A stretch of 64,000 bases of DNA, taken from contig JAGQTV010000102.1 in NCBI GenBank assembly GCA_020438845.1, positions 1 to 64,000 of the forward strand. The letters run 5' to 3'. The translations under genes were made by a program, and so were the position numbers. The stretch is from Mycobacterium sp. GTDB lineage: Bacteria; Actinomycetota; Actinomycetes; Mycobacteriales; Mycobacteriaceae. Under the pieces are notes generated by a model, which worked only from the letters and a program-made list of their open reading frames with translations, was not told the DNA's origin and did no database searches. This document shows, one piece after another, positions 49,001 through 58,362 of the stretch. Position 1 is the first letter of the stretch. The number at the start of each line of letters is the position of its first letter.

Positions 49001-49310
49001 CGGCGTGGACCTGTCGGGCAAAGATCTGGCCGCGGCCAAGCTCAGCAATGCCAATCTCAGCGATACGGACCTCACCGGCGCCAACCTGTCCGGAGCCAAT
49101 CTGAGCGGCGCCAACCTGACCGGGGGGAACCTGATTCTGGCTGACTTGCGCAATGCGAACCTCACCCGCGCGGTCCTGGAGTATGCGGACCTTTACCTTG
49201 CGCAACTCGTCGGCGCGATTCTGACCGGCGCGTATTGGGAGTCGACCCGCTGCCCCAATGGAAACATCGTCTATTTCGACGGAAAGCCGTCCGCCTGCTC
49301 AGCCAGCTGA
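46002..49310 (+). CDS. Secreted giant pentapeptide-repeat protein with VCBS/cadherin-like domain
   Basis: The 1102-residue protein begins with a cleavable-looking signal sequence (basic MATAKGSRGSGPGRQF, hydrophobic stretch to about 43), then about 200 Ala/Ser/Gly/Pro-rich residues. A VCBS/cadherin-like domain is at about 265-345 (GNLGAYDADGDAINF, DDGTWTYAPN). A small Gly/Cys-rich bridge leads into pentapeptide repeats of A(D/N)LxG type from about 415 to 1076, roughly 33 coils of a right-handed beta-helix. The C-terminal cap is cysteine-bearing (TRCPNG and PSACSAS). It is exported but not visibly membrane-anchored. Pentapeptide proteins are usually cytoplasmic, so a secreted one is unusual. 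Function is unknown; surface structure or nucleic-acid mimicry are family possibilities. Confidence 0.85.
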   Translation: MATAKGSRGSGPGRQFPVLRWLHVGAASAGLGVALIASPAAGADTGTGADSVPGGSHSASAGAASSPSSSRGVGAPRRGGSRIAARPGSGQIGSSPRSARAAGPEIASGTPLQAVAGAANSTKVAHSAAGRPSGGQSAPVPAPASSSAGGATSISPGAVGSAPTSVSAAMSGAGTYTATVTPVALTSSVASTVRASAVGGRDYPAPVTAPVTLRAILTEGLSWIGLGGLGDELPIHDAPLPDLLAGIWVGARKAHFNLFNTAPTVHPSAPVIDPVTSLITGNLGAYDADGDAINFRLTTAPAEGSVVIADDGTWTYAPNPDCGCGADTDTFTVIAYDKWAHFTPLAGLVAGIRRLLSALGLPTPARPTSIATINLAEVPVVCPAAATSGGGGSCGSGGATGADISPDGSAPCVADKNCAGKDLAGANLRGESSESLTDLSGVDFTGANLTGADLRYSNLSGAKLTGTLWYANLSEANLRGADLTGASLRVANFSGADLVDANLTGAYLLYANFSGADLGYANLSGAWIGDVTLLDGANLAGANLSELDLDGRNFSGYDLSDTNFSGARLRQANLSEAKLSGANFTSAQLGNGWRSTDDTNGTNFTGADMRGAILTGATVAGAKFTNTDLRGATLPQLVRGADFTGANLSETDLQGVDFSWATWGPPDYCRRGSNCETQLTNTNFVNSNLAGANFTGAWVNDTNFTGADLHSAIFVGSRLNNVNFVGANLNGVNMGSGGDTWAGLADFSGADLSGADLTGLRSRGANFTGANLKGAQLPPDRDWDGWKSVWWQDVNLTDADLVGASGLAILFLPASGRPGFITEAPTVAGANLSGQNLGGLNLAGRDLTGVNLSGADLRKATLTNANLTGADLTGANLEGAVLTGLVGLPSATLAGATLTGQNLSGLDLSGKDLAAAKLSNANLSDTDLTGANLSGANLSGSNLSGAGLREATLVGADLTNGDLTNADLTGANLEGAVLTGLVGLRSATLAGATLTGQNLSGVDLSGKDLAAAKLSNANLSDTDLTGANLSGANLSGANLTGGNLILADLRNANLTRAVLEYADLYLAQLVGAILTGAYWESTRCPNGNIVYFDGKPSACSAS
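48613..49108 (+). repeat. 288-bp near-identical tandem duplication within the pentapeptide gene
   Basis: The 200-bp block from 48613 recurs from 48901 with only about seven differences, giving a 288-bp period, exactly 96 codons. The copies include TGANLEGAVLTGLVGL and LSGKDLAAAKLSNANL. The duplication is recent and in-frame, so coil number can vary by unequal crossing over. Confidence 0.85.
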
Positions 49311-49411
49311 GCTGTCTGGCCTCCCGTCCCGAAAACCTTGCGCTTACAACGAAATTCGGATTGACCTGGAATAGCGATGGGTGCTACCTGTTGGCCTACG
49401 GCTCGGGCATG

Positions 49412-49452
49412 GATCAAACGTGACGCGTTGATCGTGGGTGGCGGCCCGCCAC
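49412..49452 (+). terminator. Two adjacent inverted repeats after the pentapeptide gene
   Basis: GATCAA...TTGATC (49412-49433) and GTGGCGG-C-CCGCCAC (49438-49452) are neighbouring hairpins about 100 bp after the pentapeptide stop. They may terminate that transcript or act in the leader of the PTS gene. The surrounding interval 49311-49667 (357 bp) holds no convincing gene; it contains the PTS promoter and a GAAGGGG ribosome site at 49653-49659. Confidence 0.4.
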
Positions 49453-49667
49453 ATTGCAGGTCACGATCCCCTGTTATCACTCGCGCCGCTGGGTCAGATT
49501 CACACCGCCAGCGTACGAACTGGAACGTCTATTTCGATGGCAAGCACTGAGCTTGAGGCGAACGGCCGGGCACGCTCTCACCATGAAATTGATCCCGGCC
49601 GACTGGCTGCGTCGATAGCATCAGCTCACCTGGGCCGTGCGCGCCGAGGTGTGAAGGGGCCACGGCC

Positions 49668-51713
49668 ATGCCGTCGAACACAGCTGCTGAGATCGTCAAG
49701 AGCGTCGGGGGAGCCGCGAACATCGTCGACCTGTCGCACTGCGCAACCCGACTGCGATTTCAACTCCGTGATGCCATTGGCGTCAAGCAGTCGGACATCG
49801 AGGCCGTGCCCGGCGTGATGGGTGCAGTCGCGCAAGCCGGTAACCGCTACCAGGTCGTCATCGGCGGTGCCGTGCAGAGCGTCTACAACGACATCAAAGC
49901 GCTGCCCGGGATGGGCGGCGGCGCCGCTCCCGAGGACGCCGCGGCGGTCAAGGCCGCCGCCCGTGCCAAGGGGCCGCGCGGTAAGTTCGCCTGGCTGGAC
50001 TCCTTCTTCGAGTTCCTGTCCGACTCGTTCCGCCCCATTCTCGGTGCGCTGCTGGGTGCTTCGCTGTTCATCACGTTCATGGCGTTGATGAGCACACTCA
50101 AAGTCATTCCTAACTGGGCGGATCCCCGGACTGAACTGTCGCCGTCCTGGCAGTTCATCAACCTGTGCTGGCAGAGCGTCTTCGTCTTCCTGCCTCTGAT
50201 GGTCGCCTACAACGCGGCCAAGAAACTCAATGCCGACCCGTGGGTGGGCTTCGCGATCATGGCTGTGGTCATGCTGCCGGGATTCGCGGCGTTCGGCGCC
50301 GAAGGCGGACCCAGCCACCCGCTGACGGTATTCGGATCCGAGGTGAACGTGGTGGACGTCTTCGGACTGCCGCTGACGATCCACAACTACAGCTCCCAGG
50401 TTTTCCCGCCGCTGCTGATGGCCGCCGCGCTGGGTCCGCTGTACAAATTCCTCAAACGCGTCATCCCCGAGAACGTGCAACTGATCTTCGTGCCGTTCCT
50501 TGCGATGCTCATCATGATTCCGCTCACCGCCTTCCTGATCGGGCCGATCGGGGTCTACACCGGTGCCGCACTAGGGGGTTTCCTCAAGGAAATCAACGAC
50601 TTCTCGCCGTTCATCTTCGCCATCCTCATCCCGCTCGCCTACCCGTTCATGGTTCCGCTGGGGCTGCACTGGCCGATCAACGCGATCATGCTGATCAACA
50701 TTCAGACCCTGGGGTACGACTTCATCCAAGGTCCGATGGGCGCCTGGAATTTCGCCTGCTTCGGCGCGACAGCCGGCGTGCTTTACCTGGCCTGGCGCGA
50801 ACGTGACGCGCAAATGCGCCAAACGGCTGTCGGGGCGCTCGCGGCGGGACTGCTCGGCGGCATCTCCGAACCGTCCCTCTATGGCATTCACCTGCGGTTC
50901 AAACGGATCTATCCGCGAATGCTGGTGGGCTGCCTGGTCGGCGGTCTGATCATCGGAATCGGCGGCGGAGTGACCACCAAAGCCTTCGTGTTCACCTCGC
51001 TGCTGACCATCCCGGCCTTCAGCAGCATGGGGTTGTACGCGGTCGCGGTGCTGGCGGCGTTCTTCACCGCGATGATCCTGGTGATCATCTCCGGCTACCG
51101 CACGCCCGAGCAGGCCGCTGCCGCCGTTGCCGCCGGTGTTCCGGTGGCCGACCTGGAAGGCCCGGTGGGGGAGGCCAGCCCGGACACCCTCGTCGCTGCG
51201 GCGCAGACCAAGGCAGCCGGCCAAGCCGGTCTTGTCACCGAGATCATGTCGCCGTTGGCGGGCACCGTCGTTGCGCTCAGCGACGTGCCCGATCCGGTAT
51301 TCGGCAAAGGCATCATGGGTCCAGGTATCGCGATCGAACCCTCCGGAGACACGGCCTATGCACCGGGGGCAGGCGTCGTCGTGGCGGCTCAGCCGACCGG
51401 CCATGCCTTTGGGATGCTTCTGGACAGCGGAGTGGAAGTGCTGATCCACGTCGGCCTCGACACCGTGAAACTCAAGGGTGACGGCTTTGACGTGCACGTG
51501 GCCAAGGGCGATCGGGTGATCGCGGGTGCGCCGCTGGTGACCTTCGACCGCAAAGTCATCGAAGCGGCGGGTTACCCGCTGATCACCCCGGTCGTCATCC
51601 TCAACGCCAAGAAGTTCGGCGGTGTCGAACCAGTCACCGACGGCCAAGTGGCAGTGGGTGATTCGATTCTGGCGATCGCACCGGCCCCGGTCCCGGCCGA
51701 AGCGGGGCTGTAG
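49668..51713 (+). CDS. PTS permease EIIBCA, beta-glucoside/sucrose type
   Basis: This 681-residue membrane permease imports and phosphorylates a sugar using PEP-derived phosphate. The EIIB domain (about 1-90) has the phospho-Cys25 in LSHCATRLRF. The EIIC domain (about 105-475) has about ten helices with GGISEPSLYG. The EIIA domain (about 530-660) has His579 in GHAFGM and phospho-His594 in VLIHVGLDTVKLKG. The B-C-A order is typical of the bgl/sucrose/trehalose subfamily. No antiterminator, hydrolase, EI or HPr gene is visible nearby, so partners must lie elsewhere. It is convergent with embB, with 7 bp between the stops. Confidence 0.92.
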   Translation: MPSNTAAEIVKSVGGAANIVDLSHCATRLRFQLRDAIGVKQSDIEAVPGVMGAVAQAGNRYQVVIGGAVQSVYNDIKALPGMGGGAAPEDAAAVKAAARAKGPRGKFAWLDSFFEFLSDSFRPILGALLGASLFITFMALMSTLKVIPNWADPRTELSPSWQFINLCWQSVFVFLPLMVAYNAAKKLNADPWVGFAIMAVVMLPGFAAFGAEGGPSHPLTVFGSEVNVVDVFGLPLTIHNYSSQVFPPLLMAAALGPLYKFLKRVIPENVQLIFVPFLAMLIMIPLTAFLIGPIGVYTGAALGGFLKEINDFSPFIFAILIPLAYPFMVPLGLHWPINAIMLINIQTLGYDFIQGPMGAWNFACFGATAGVLYLAWRERDAQMRQTAVGALAAGLLGGISEPSLYGIHLRFKRIYPRMLVGCLVGGLIIGIGGGVTTKAFVFTSLLTIPAFSSMGLYAVAVLAAFFTAMILVIISGYRTPEQAAAAVAAGVPVADLEGPVGEASPDTLVAAAQTKAAGQAGLVTEIMSPLAGTVVALSDVPDPVFGKGIMGPGIAIEPSGDTAYAPGAGVVVAAQPTGHAFGMLLDSGVEVLIHVGLDTVKLKGDGFDVHVAKGDRVIAGAPLVTFDRKVIEAAGYPLITPVVILNAKKFGGVEPVTDGQVAVGDSILAIAPAPVPAEAGL

Positions 51714-51720
51714 CGCCGCC

Positions 51721-54700
51721 TCAGGCTTTGATCCGGATCTTCCCCGGCTTCCACAGGCCGCTGTGGGTCGCGCTGCCCAGTTCGATCTGGGCGGGCCGGG
51801 CGTCAGCAATGGTGTCGAACTTGCGCAGCGAGCCCCAATCCCGGCCCCAGTCGTGCGACAGGTACGTCGCCATGACGTGTGCGCGCAGGAGCAGGTCGCT
51901 GATCCCGAGCAGTCCGCCGTTGCGGCCGTCCTCCCAGGTGTCGGTGTCCTGCTTCTTGGCCGTGTAGTCCGGAGTGATCCGGAACTTGGGCACTTCGGTG
52001 ACGCCGTTGGAGTGCAACATCGGCTGCTGGCAGGGGAAGGCCAGGCCTACCGCCCAGTCCATCAAAACCGGCGCTTCTGAGCCGACATACTCCTGGACGG
52101 TGCGCAGTTCCGGGACCCGCGGCGGGGTGACCGCCACCCAGTCGCCCAGCGACAGCGATTTGTCCTGTGCCACGATGCGAACAGCGGTGGCATCGGCCGG
52201 GATCTGCGAGCGGGGGTACCGCAGGTTGCGCCAAGACGGCGCCGGTCCGATGTCGTAGGGCTCGACCCTTCCTGCGGCCACCGGTGCCCCGTCCGGCCCC
52301 GGCTTGCCGTATTCCAGATCAACGGTCTGGCCGTCGGTGTGCCCGTTGAGAATGCTGTTGCCGGCGATGGTCCCGGCGGCGGTGACAACCACCAGCGGAT
52401 GGGCGCCGTCATTAGGCGGCAGGGCGTACCAGGCCGACGTCAGGAGGCTCTCCTGCTGGGCGCGGTCTGTGTAGCTGCCGGCCATGGGCACACGGGCAGG
52501 GTCGAGTCTGTAGGGCAGCGGCACGGTGGAACCGTTGACACCGGGCTTGTCCAGCTTGAACGGCCCTTCCCAATCCTGGTCCACGCCCGGCATCGGGTTG
52601 TTGACCCGGATGGCCTCGGCCACGATCTTTTCGGCTACGCCATTGGCGGTGAACCCGACCGGCTTGCTGCCACCCAAGGGGCCCAGAGGCCCGTAGTCGC
52701 CGGGCAGTGGGGTCAGGAAACCGGCGTTGGCGTCGGGTTCGACGAGTACGTCGTCGGCCAGCCCGCACCCACCCACCAGGGCCTGAACATTGGACCAGCC
52801 GTTGGAGTAGGTCGGGTACTGGCGGACCACCCCGATGATCATCGATGCGAAGTTGACCACGACCATCAGGGCGGCGGCGGCGGGGATCGGGGCAGCGGTC
52901 AGGACCCGGGTGAGTCGGCCCTCGCCGTGGGAGCGGGAGGCGAAGTGCAGCCAGAAGGTGTAGATCGCAGCGACGGCGAACAGTGCGAGGAAGATCGTGC
53001 TGATGCTGATTCCCGCGATTTGGGGCATCGTGCTGTTGAACGGAACACCGTAGCTGGATACGTACCACCAGCCGTTGGTTGTTGCGAAGGTGAGAGCGAG
53101 TAAGAACAGCACGGCGGTCACGACGGTCATGCGGTTTCGCGACCACCGCAGCACCTCGCGCGAGACCAGCACGGTGGCCAGTGCCGCCATGGCCGCGCCG
53201 AATGCGGCGAACAGCCCGAAATGGTGAACCCATTTCGTGGGGGTGAACATCAGCACGAACATCGACGAGAAGATCACGCCCATCAGACGCCAGGCCGGGC
53301 CGCGCGCCACGCCGGGAACTCGCTTGCGCCGCAACATGATGAACATCGAAATGAACAACGACAGCGCAGTGATCAGGAAACCGAACCGCCGTGACAGCGA
53401 CCCGTCCACCGTCGGGAGGATCAGGTAGTAATACCGCAGATTCTCGGTGTACCAGGCTTGGCTCGGCCCGATGTCGGTTCGGATGCGGGTCGCTTCCAGC
53501 ACGGTGGCAAGGGTTTGATCGGCGAACACCACTGTCAGCACGATGGTGCCGGCGGCCAACAGCGGCGCGATGAGCGGCAAGGTCCCTACGGCCGCGCGCC
53601 GGCGGGCAAGAATCCGGATGACGGGGCGTCCGCCGGCGATCAGCGCGGCAACCGCGATCAAACCGGTTGGCTGAATGCCGAGTGTGAACGCTGCGGTGAT
53701 GATCGCCAGCGCCGCGGGAGTCAGCCGCCCGGAGGTGATCGCCCGTTCAATCAGCACGTAGGTAATCAGAGCGCCGGTGGTGATCTGACCCTCCGGGCGA
53801 AGACCGTTGTCGAACGGCATCCAGGCCGCGAGCAGCACCAGTCCGGCCGCCCACAGGGCCGCCCTGCTGCCGGACACCGCCGGACCAAGTCGAGGCAGCA
53901 CCTCCCGGGACAGCAGCAGCCAGCAGATCAGCGAACACACCAGGTCGGGCAGCCGGATCCACAGGCTGGCATCGCTTACATGGGTCATCAACGCCAGCAG
54001 GTTGTAGTACCAGCCGAAGGGATCCTCCGGGCTGCCGAACCAGCGGAAGTAGTTCGACATGTAGCCGGCCCGGTCGGCCACCCGGGCCATGCCCAGGATG
54101 TAGCCGTCGTCGGAACTGTTGGCGCCCAACACGTACCAGACCACGAAGCTGGTGACCACGGTGGCGTCGACGGCGGTGAACGTGCGCCAGCGCTGCGGGA
54201 TGAGCTTGTGCATGCGACGGCCGTCGAGGCGGTCCAGCCGCCACAGCGCGGCCAGGGCCACCGCGGTCGCGGCGATCGCCAGCAGCATGGCGGCCAGCTT
54301 GAGGGTGGTCGGCCGGGTGGTGAACCGAGTGTCGATGACGGCTGAGACGTTCAAACCGGCCGGCGCCGGGCCGGTGAGGTCGGTGAACACCCCAACGATT
54401 CCCGGACGCAGGTTGGGGTCTTTGAAGCCGCTGCGCAGGTCCTCGTAGCCGGTCTGGGCCGAATCCTTGTCTTGGTCGGAGCCCTGGGTACTCGGCGGTA
54501 ATCCGATGAAGCTGGCGAAGGTTCCGGCCTCTGACGAACTGATCTCGATGCGTTGGCAGCCGCCCATGTCCGAACGCGGCACGCTGGCGATCACCACGTT
54601 GCGATCGGTGACGTCCACCCGCTCGGTGTTTACGGTCACGAAAAGCGAATTCAGTGCAGCGTCTTTGCCTTTCTGTGGCGCCAGGCCCAGAACCATGCCG

Positions 54701-54972
54701 CCCTTCGGCGGCATGGCTCGGATCACTTCGCACGGCACCGAGGCGGTCATCGACACCGGGGTCAGCGAGATCAACGGTGCGGTGACGTTGTTGAGTTGCC
54801 CGCCTTGCGGCCAGTTGAGGGTCGCGGTCGTCTGGACCACCGGAAGCAGTGGGGTCAGCACTGACAGCACGAACCCCAGCAGGCCTGCGAGCGTCGCGAC
54901 CCAGCGGGTGATCTTGACCTCGGCGGAGGTGTCGCGGAAGACGAGTGCCCCCGTCATGCCCGCCCCCGTCAT
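51721..54972 (-). CDS. embB: Arabinosyltransferase EmbB
   Basis: EmbB is a GT-C arabinosyltransferase that, with EmbA, makes the branched arabinan of arabinogalactan. It is the main ethambutol target. The 1083-residue protein has an N-terminal beta-rich periplasmic domain, GT-C core with [14 protein letters not shown] (the Asp pair and Met295), the proline-rich IPQ/chain-length motif region and about thirteen helices to about residue 700, then a C-terminal carbohydrate-binding domain. ATG 54972 overlaps the embA stop (ATGA); an upstream GTG-like start at 55005 is less likely. Confidence 0.97.
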   Translation of the reverse strand: MTGAGMTGALVFRDTSAEVKITRWVATLAGLLGFVLSVLTPLLPVVQTTATLNWPQGGQLNNVTAPLISLTPVSMTASVPCEVIRAMPPKGGMVLGLAPQKGKDAALNSLFVTVNTERVDVTDRNVVIASVPRSDMGGCQRIEISSSEAGTFASFIGLPPSTQGSDQDKDSAQTGYEDLRSGFKDPNLRPGIVGVFTDLTGPAPAGLNVSAVIDTRFTTRPTTLKLAAMLLAIAATAVALAALWRLDRLDGRRMHKLIPQRWRTFTAVDATVVTSFVVWYVLGANSSDDGYILGMARVADRAGYMSNYFRWFGSPEDPFGWYYNLLALMTHVSDASLWIRLPDLVCSLICWLLLSREVLPRLGPAVSGSRAALWAAGLVLLAAWMPFDNGLRPEGQITTGALITYVLIERAITSGRLTPAALAIITAAFTLGIQPTGLIAVAALIAGGRPVIRILARRRAAVGTLPLIAPLLAAGTIVLTVVFADQTLATVLEATRIRTDIGPSQAWYTENLRYYYLILPTVDGSLSRRFGFLITALSLFISMFIMLRRKRVPGVARGPAWRLMGVIFSSMFVLMFTPTKWVHHFGLFAAFGAAMAALATVLVSREVLRWSRNRMTVVTAVLFLLALTFATTNGWWYVSSYGVPFNSTMPQIAGISISTIFLALFAVAAIYTFWLHFASRSHGEGRLTRVLTAAPIPAAAALMVVVNFASMIIGVVRQYPTYSNGWSNVQALVGGCGLADDVLVEPDANAGFLTPLPGDYGPLGPLGGSKPVGFTANGVAEKIVAEAIRVNNPMPGVDQDWEGPFKLDKPGVNGSTVPLPYRLDPARVPMAGSYTDRAQQESLLTSAWYALPPNDGAHPLVVVTAAGTIAGNSILNGHTDGQTVDLEYGKPGPDGAPVAAGRVEPYDIGPAPSWRNLRYPRSQIPADATAVRIVAQDKSLSLGDWVAVTPPRVPELRTVQEYVGSEAPVLMDWAVGLAFPCQQPMLHSNGVTEVPKFRITPDYTAKKQDTDTWEDGRNGGLLGISDLLLRAHVMATYLSHDWGRDWGSLRKFDTIADARPAQIELGSATHSGLWKPGKIRIKA

Positions 54973-57900
54973 GGCAGTGCCCTGATCGGTCCGTTGCGGC
55001 TCCAACCGAACACCCGCTTAGAGCCTTCTTCGATGACGGCGTTGGGCGCTTGAGCGGCCGGCACCACCCGGATGTAACGCTCGATCGCACCCCAGTCGCG
55101 GTACCAGTCATCACGTAGATAGGTGGGCACCGTCGCGGTGCTCAGTAGGGCCTGGATGAACAGGAACGGGCCACCCGCCCGCGCCGACTGCCACATGTTC
55201 GACGACACCACCACCTGCTTCAGGTTGGGCTGAACGCGGTACTGCGGAACCTCCGCCACCCCGAGGTGCTCGGAGAACGGACGCTGGCAGGGGAACTGCG
55301 CGGCCGACGCGATGTCCATCAGGACCGGCGTCTGGCTACCCAGGAACTGCTGGGCCGTCTGCAGGCTCGGTACCCGCGGCGGGGTGAAGCCGAACCACTG
55401 CTCGGTGCTCAGGTTCGGGTCGTCGGCGACGATTCGGGCCACGTTGGCCTCCTGCGGTGCCGATGCCAGCGGGAAGCGCAGGTTGCGCCAGGCCACCTGC
55501 TCCAGGGTGTCGATGGGTTCGATCTTGTCCAGTGCCTGAAAGCTGCCGTCCGGCCTGCGGACACCCCACTGCAGTTTGAGCGACTGCCCGTAGTGGAACT
55601 CGCCCTCGGCGTCGTGGTACCAGATCGCCCCCACGGCCGCGACGGTCACCAGTGGACGGTCCGGCGATCGGGGTGGCAATTCGTACCACGCCGAGGTGGC
55701 CTTTGCGGCCACGGTGTTCTCCTTGTAGCTGCCCATCACCGGGGTGGTTTTGGGATCCAGGCCGAAGGGCAGGAACACCTTTGAGCCGTTGACGCCGACG
55801 GGTCCGTATCCACCGCCGGTTCCGCCGGTGAACCCGATGCCGACATTGGGTTTGTTCGGTGAGCCGTCGGAATTGACGGTGCCGGGGTTGGCGACGAAGG
55901 GCGCTACCGGGTCGAGGATCTCGCTGACGCCATTGGGGGTGAAGCCGATCGGGTTCTCCCCGCCCAGCGGCCCGTATCGACCCCAGGTTTGTCCCGGCGC
56001 GGGCTGCAACATGCCGGCGTTGGCATCCGCTTCGACCAGGACGTCATCGGCCATGGCGCAACTGGTCTTCGACAGCCCCGAAGTCAGGGCGGCCAGGTTC
56101 GCCTTGCCGTTGGTGTAGCCGGGATAGCGCTGCGCAAAGCCCTTCGCCATCGAGCCGACCGACACCAGCACCATGATCAGCGACACCACCAGCAGCGGTG
56201 TCGAGGCCAGCAGGCGATTGCGTCGCGTGTTCGCAACCTCGGTGTGGCCGGCGTAGTCGATCCGGAAGTGCAGCCAGCCGGCGATCAGCGCGGTGATGAT
56301 CGCCATTGCCAGGAACATCGACGTCACCGGCTGGTGCAGAAGCACCGGTTGGCGGTCGTACCAGGGCACCCCGTAGTTGCCGACGTAGAACCAGCCGTTG
56401 ATCCCCGATGTTGCCCAGGCAACGACGAACAGCAACGCCGTCACGTACAGCGCGAGATTGCGACGACTGTGCAGGCCGACGGTGGCGAACGCGAATGCGG
56501 TGACCCCGCCCAAGGCTGCGGCCATGCCGGCGAATGCGCCGAACTGAACCGCCCATTTGGTGGGCGTGAAGGTCAACAGCACCAGACCCAGCGCAGTACT
56601 ACCGAGAATCCGCCACAGCGGGCCGCGTGCGAGTCCCGATAGACGGCCCTTGCGCAGCAGCATGGCCAGCATGGCGAACAGGCACAGCAGCATCACCAAC
56701 ACGGCGAAGCGTCTGGCGAGCGAGGCCTCGACGTTCTCCTCGACGGTGAGGAAGTAGTAGCGCAGGAAGTCCTGATACCACGAGACCGTCGGTCCGACGA
56801 CATATTTGATGCGGATCGATTCAGCGACGGTGGCCAGAGTCTGGTCGCGGAATACCACCACAAAGAACACCGACAGGGCCGCGGCCAATGCGGCGATCGG
56901 GGCGAGCAGTCCATCGCTGCTCCGGCGGCGGCCGATGATGCGGGCCACGGCCCGTGAACCGACCAGGAGGGGCGCTACCGCCACGAGTCCCTGCGGAGCC
57001 AGCGTCACACTGAACACCGCGACGACGATCGCCAGTGCGGTCGGGGCCAGTCGGCGGCTGGCGACGGTGATCTCGACCAGCATCCAGACGGCCAGCACGC
57101 CGAAGGCGATCAGGGGCTCGGGCCGAAGGCCGTTGTTGAACGGCAACCAGGCGGCCAGGAAGACCGCGCCGGCGGTGGCCATCGCCACCCGGTTGTGGGA
57201 CAGCCCGCGACGGGCCGATCCGAGCCTTGGCAGAATTCCGTGACTCAGCAACAGCCAACTGCCGATTGCCGCAAGGAGTTCGGGCAGCCGCATCCACACC
57301 CCGGCCGTGCTCACCGACGCCATCTGGGCCAGCAGCGACTGATACCAATCGAACGGCGCCTCGGTGGCGCCGAAAAAGCGGTAGTAGTTGGCGGTGTACC
57401 CGGCTTCACCGGAAATTCGGGCGATGGCGAGGTTGTAGCCGTCATCGGAAGAGATCGCGCCGATCACATGCCACAGCAACAGGGCAGCGATGACGGCGGC
57501 ATCGACCGGCCAATGACTCAGCGGATGGCGGCGGGCCCCGCCCGCCGGCCGGCCCCATCGGCGGTCCAGCAGTGCCAGGGCTGTGATCGACGCGACCACG
57601 CAGGCGATGCCCGCCACCATGACGGCCAGCTTGAGTGAGGTCGGCCTGGTGATGAAGCGAGTGTCGACGTCGATACGTGCCGACAGCCCCGGTTGGGGTG
57701 GCACCTTCAGATCGGTGAAGATGCCGGTGACTTGCGGCTTCTTGTCCGGTGCCAGGAATCCCGCCGTACCTGGGATGCCGATGAACTCCGCACCGACCGC
57801 AGCGGGGTTGGCCCAGGCGTGCACGGTGGTGCACGTCCCGGAGGCGACAGCTGCCCGGGGGGCAACCGCGGCGACCGTGTCGCGGAACGCCACGAATACC

Positions 57901-58265
57901 GAGTCGGTGGTGGCCCGGATGAACAGGCCGTTCCGGGAGGCGTCGATGCCGTTGGCCGGGTTGGTGGCGAAGACGATGCCGCCGGCGGGTGGCAGGGTGG
58001 CTATCGCAGCGCAGGGGATCGACACGTCCAGGGCCTCCGGGGCGCCGGACACCAGTGGAGCGGTGAGTTCACCGGCCGGGCCGCCGGGTGCCGTGACCTG
58101 TGGCCATTGGATGGTCGCTGTGGTCTGCCTGACCGGCAGCAGCGGGGCCAACGCGCACAGAACGACGCCGGCGAGGCCCGCGACGATCGCGACGAGCCTG
58201 GCGATCCGGGCGGAATCGGCCCGGACGGAATCGGCCCGGGCGGAAACGACACTGTCGCTGGGCAC
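54969..58265 (-). CDS. embA: Arabinosyltransferase EmbA
   Basis: EmbA pairs with EmbB to make the 3,5-branched arabinan. The 1098-residue protein has an N-terminal membrane helix after a short Ala/Arg/Ser repeat ([14 protein letters not shown]), a beta-rich loop, the GT-C motif [36 protein letters not shown] and a C-terminal carbohydrate-binding domain. It starts at ATG 58265, 97 bp from the embC stop, and its stop overlaps embB by 4 bp. The order embC-embA-embB matches M. tuberculosis. The length agrees with the family (about 1094). Confidence 0.97.
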   Translation of the reverse strand: MPSDSVVSARADSVRADSARIARLVAIVAGLAGVVLCALAPLLPVRQTTATIQWPQVTAPGGPAGELTAPLVSGAPEALDVSIPCAAIATLPPAGGIVFATNPANGIDASRNGLFIRATTDSVFVAFRDTVAAVAPRAAVASGTCTTVHAWANPAAVGAEFIGIPGTAGFLAPDKKPQVTGIFTDLKVPPQPGLSARIDVDTRFITRPTSLKLAVMVAGIACVVASITALALLDRRWGRPAGGARRHPLSHWPVDAAVIAALLLWHVIGAISSDDGYNLAIARISGEAGYTANYYRFFGATEAPFDWYQSLLAQMASVSTAGVWMRLPELLAAIGSWLLLSHGILPRLGSARRGLSHNRVAMATAGAVFLAAWLPFNNGLRPEPLIAFGVLAVWMLVEITVASRRLAPTALAIVVAVFSVTLAPQGLVAVAPLLVGSRAVARIIGRRRSSDGLLAPIAALAAALSVFFVVVFRDQTLATVAESIRIKYVVGPTVSWYQDFLRYYFLTVEENVEASLARRFAVLVMLLCLFAMLAMLLRKGRLSGLARGPLWRILGSTALGLVLLTFTPTKWAVQFGAFAGMAAALGGVTAFAFATVGLHSRRNLALYVTALLFVVAWATSGINGWFYVGNYGVPWYDRQPVLLHQPVTSMFLAMAIITALIAGWLHFRIDYAGHTEVANTRRNRLLASTPLLVVSLIMVLVSVGSMAKGFAQRYPGYTNGKANLAALTSGLSKTSCAMADDVLVEADANAGMLQPAPGQTWGRYGPLGGENPIGFTPNGVSEILDPVAPFVANPGTVNSDGSPNKPNVGIGFTGGTGGGYGPVGVNGSKVFLPFGLDPKTTPVMGSYKENTVAAKATSAWYELPPRSPDRPLVTVAAVGAIWYHDAEGEFHYGQSLKLQWGVRRPDGSFQALDKIEPIDTLEQVAWRNLRFPLASAPQEANVARIVADDPNLSTEQWFGFTPPRVPSLQTAQQFLGSQTPVLMDIASAAQFPCQRPFSEHLGVAEVPQYRVQPNLKQVVVSSNMWQSARAGGPFLFIQALLSTATVPTYLRDDWYRDWGAIERYIRVVPAAQAPNAVIEEGSKRVFGWSRNGPIRALP

Positions 58266-58362
58266 GACCCTGAATGGTAGGCGAACACTTTCCCGGGGGA
58301 CCTCGCGGCACGACCGCCCGGTGGAATCAGGTCTGTCCCAGGGATCAGGTCGGGCCCAGGGA

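Noticed and set aside
48002-49165. 387-codon minus-strand frame with repetitive RLAPVRSAP-type product
   Set aside because: It is an antisense reading of the pentapeptide repeats; periodicity comes from the coding strand.
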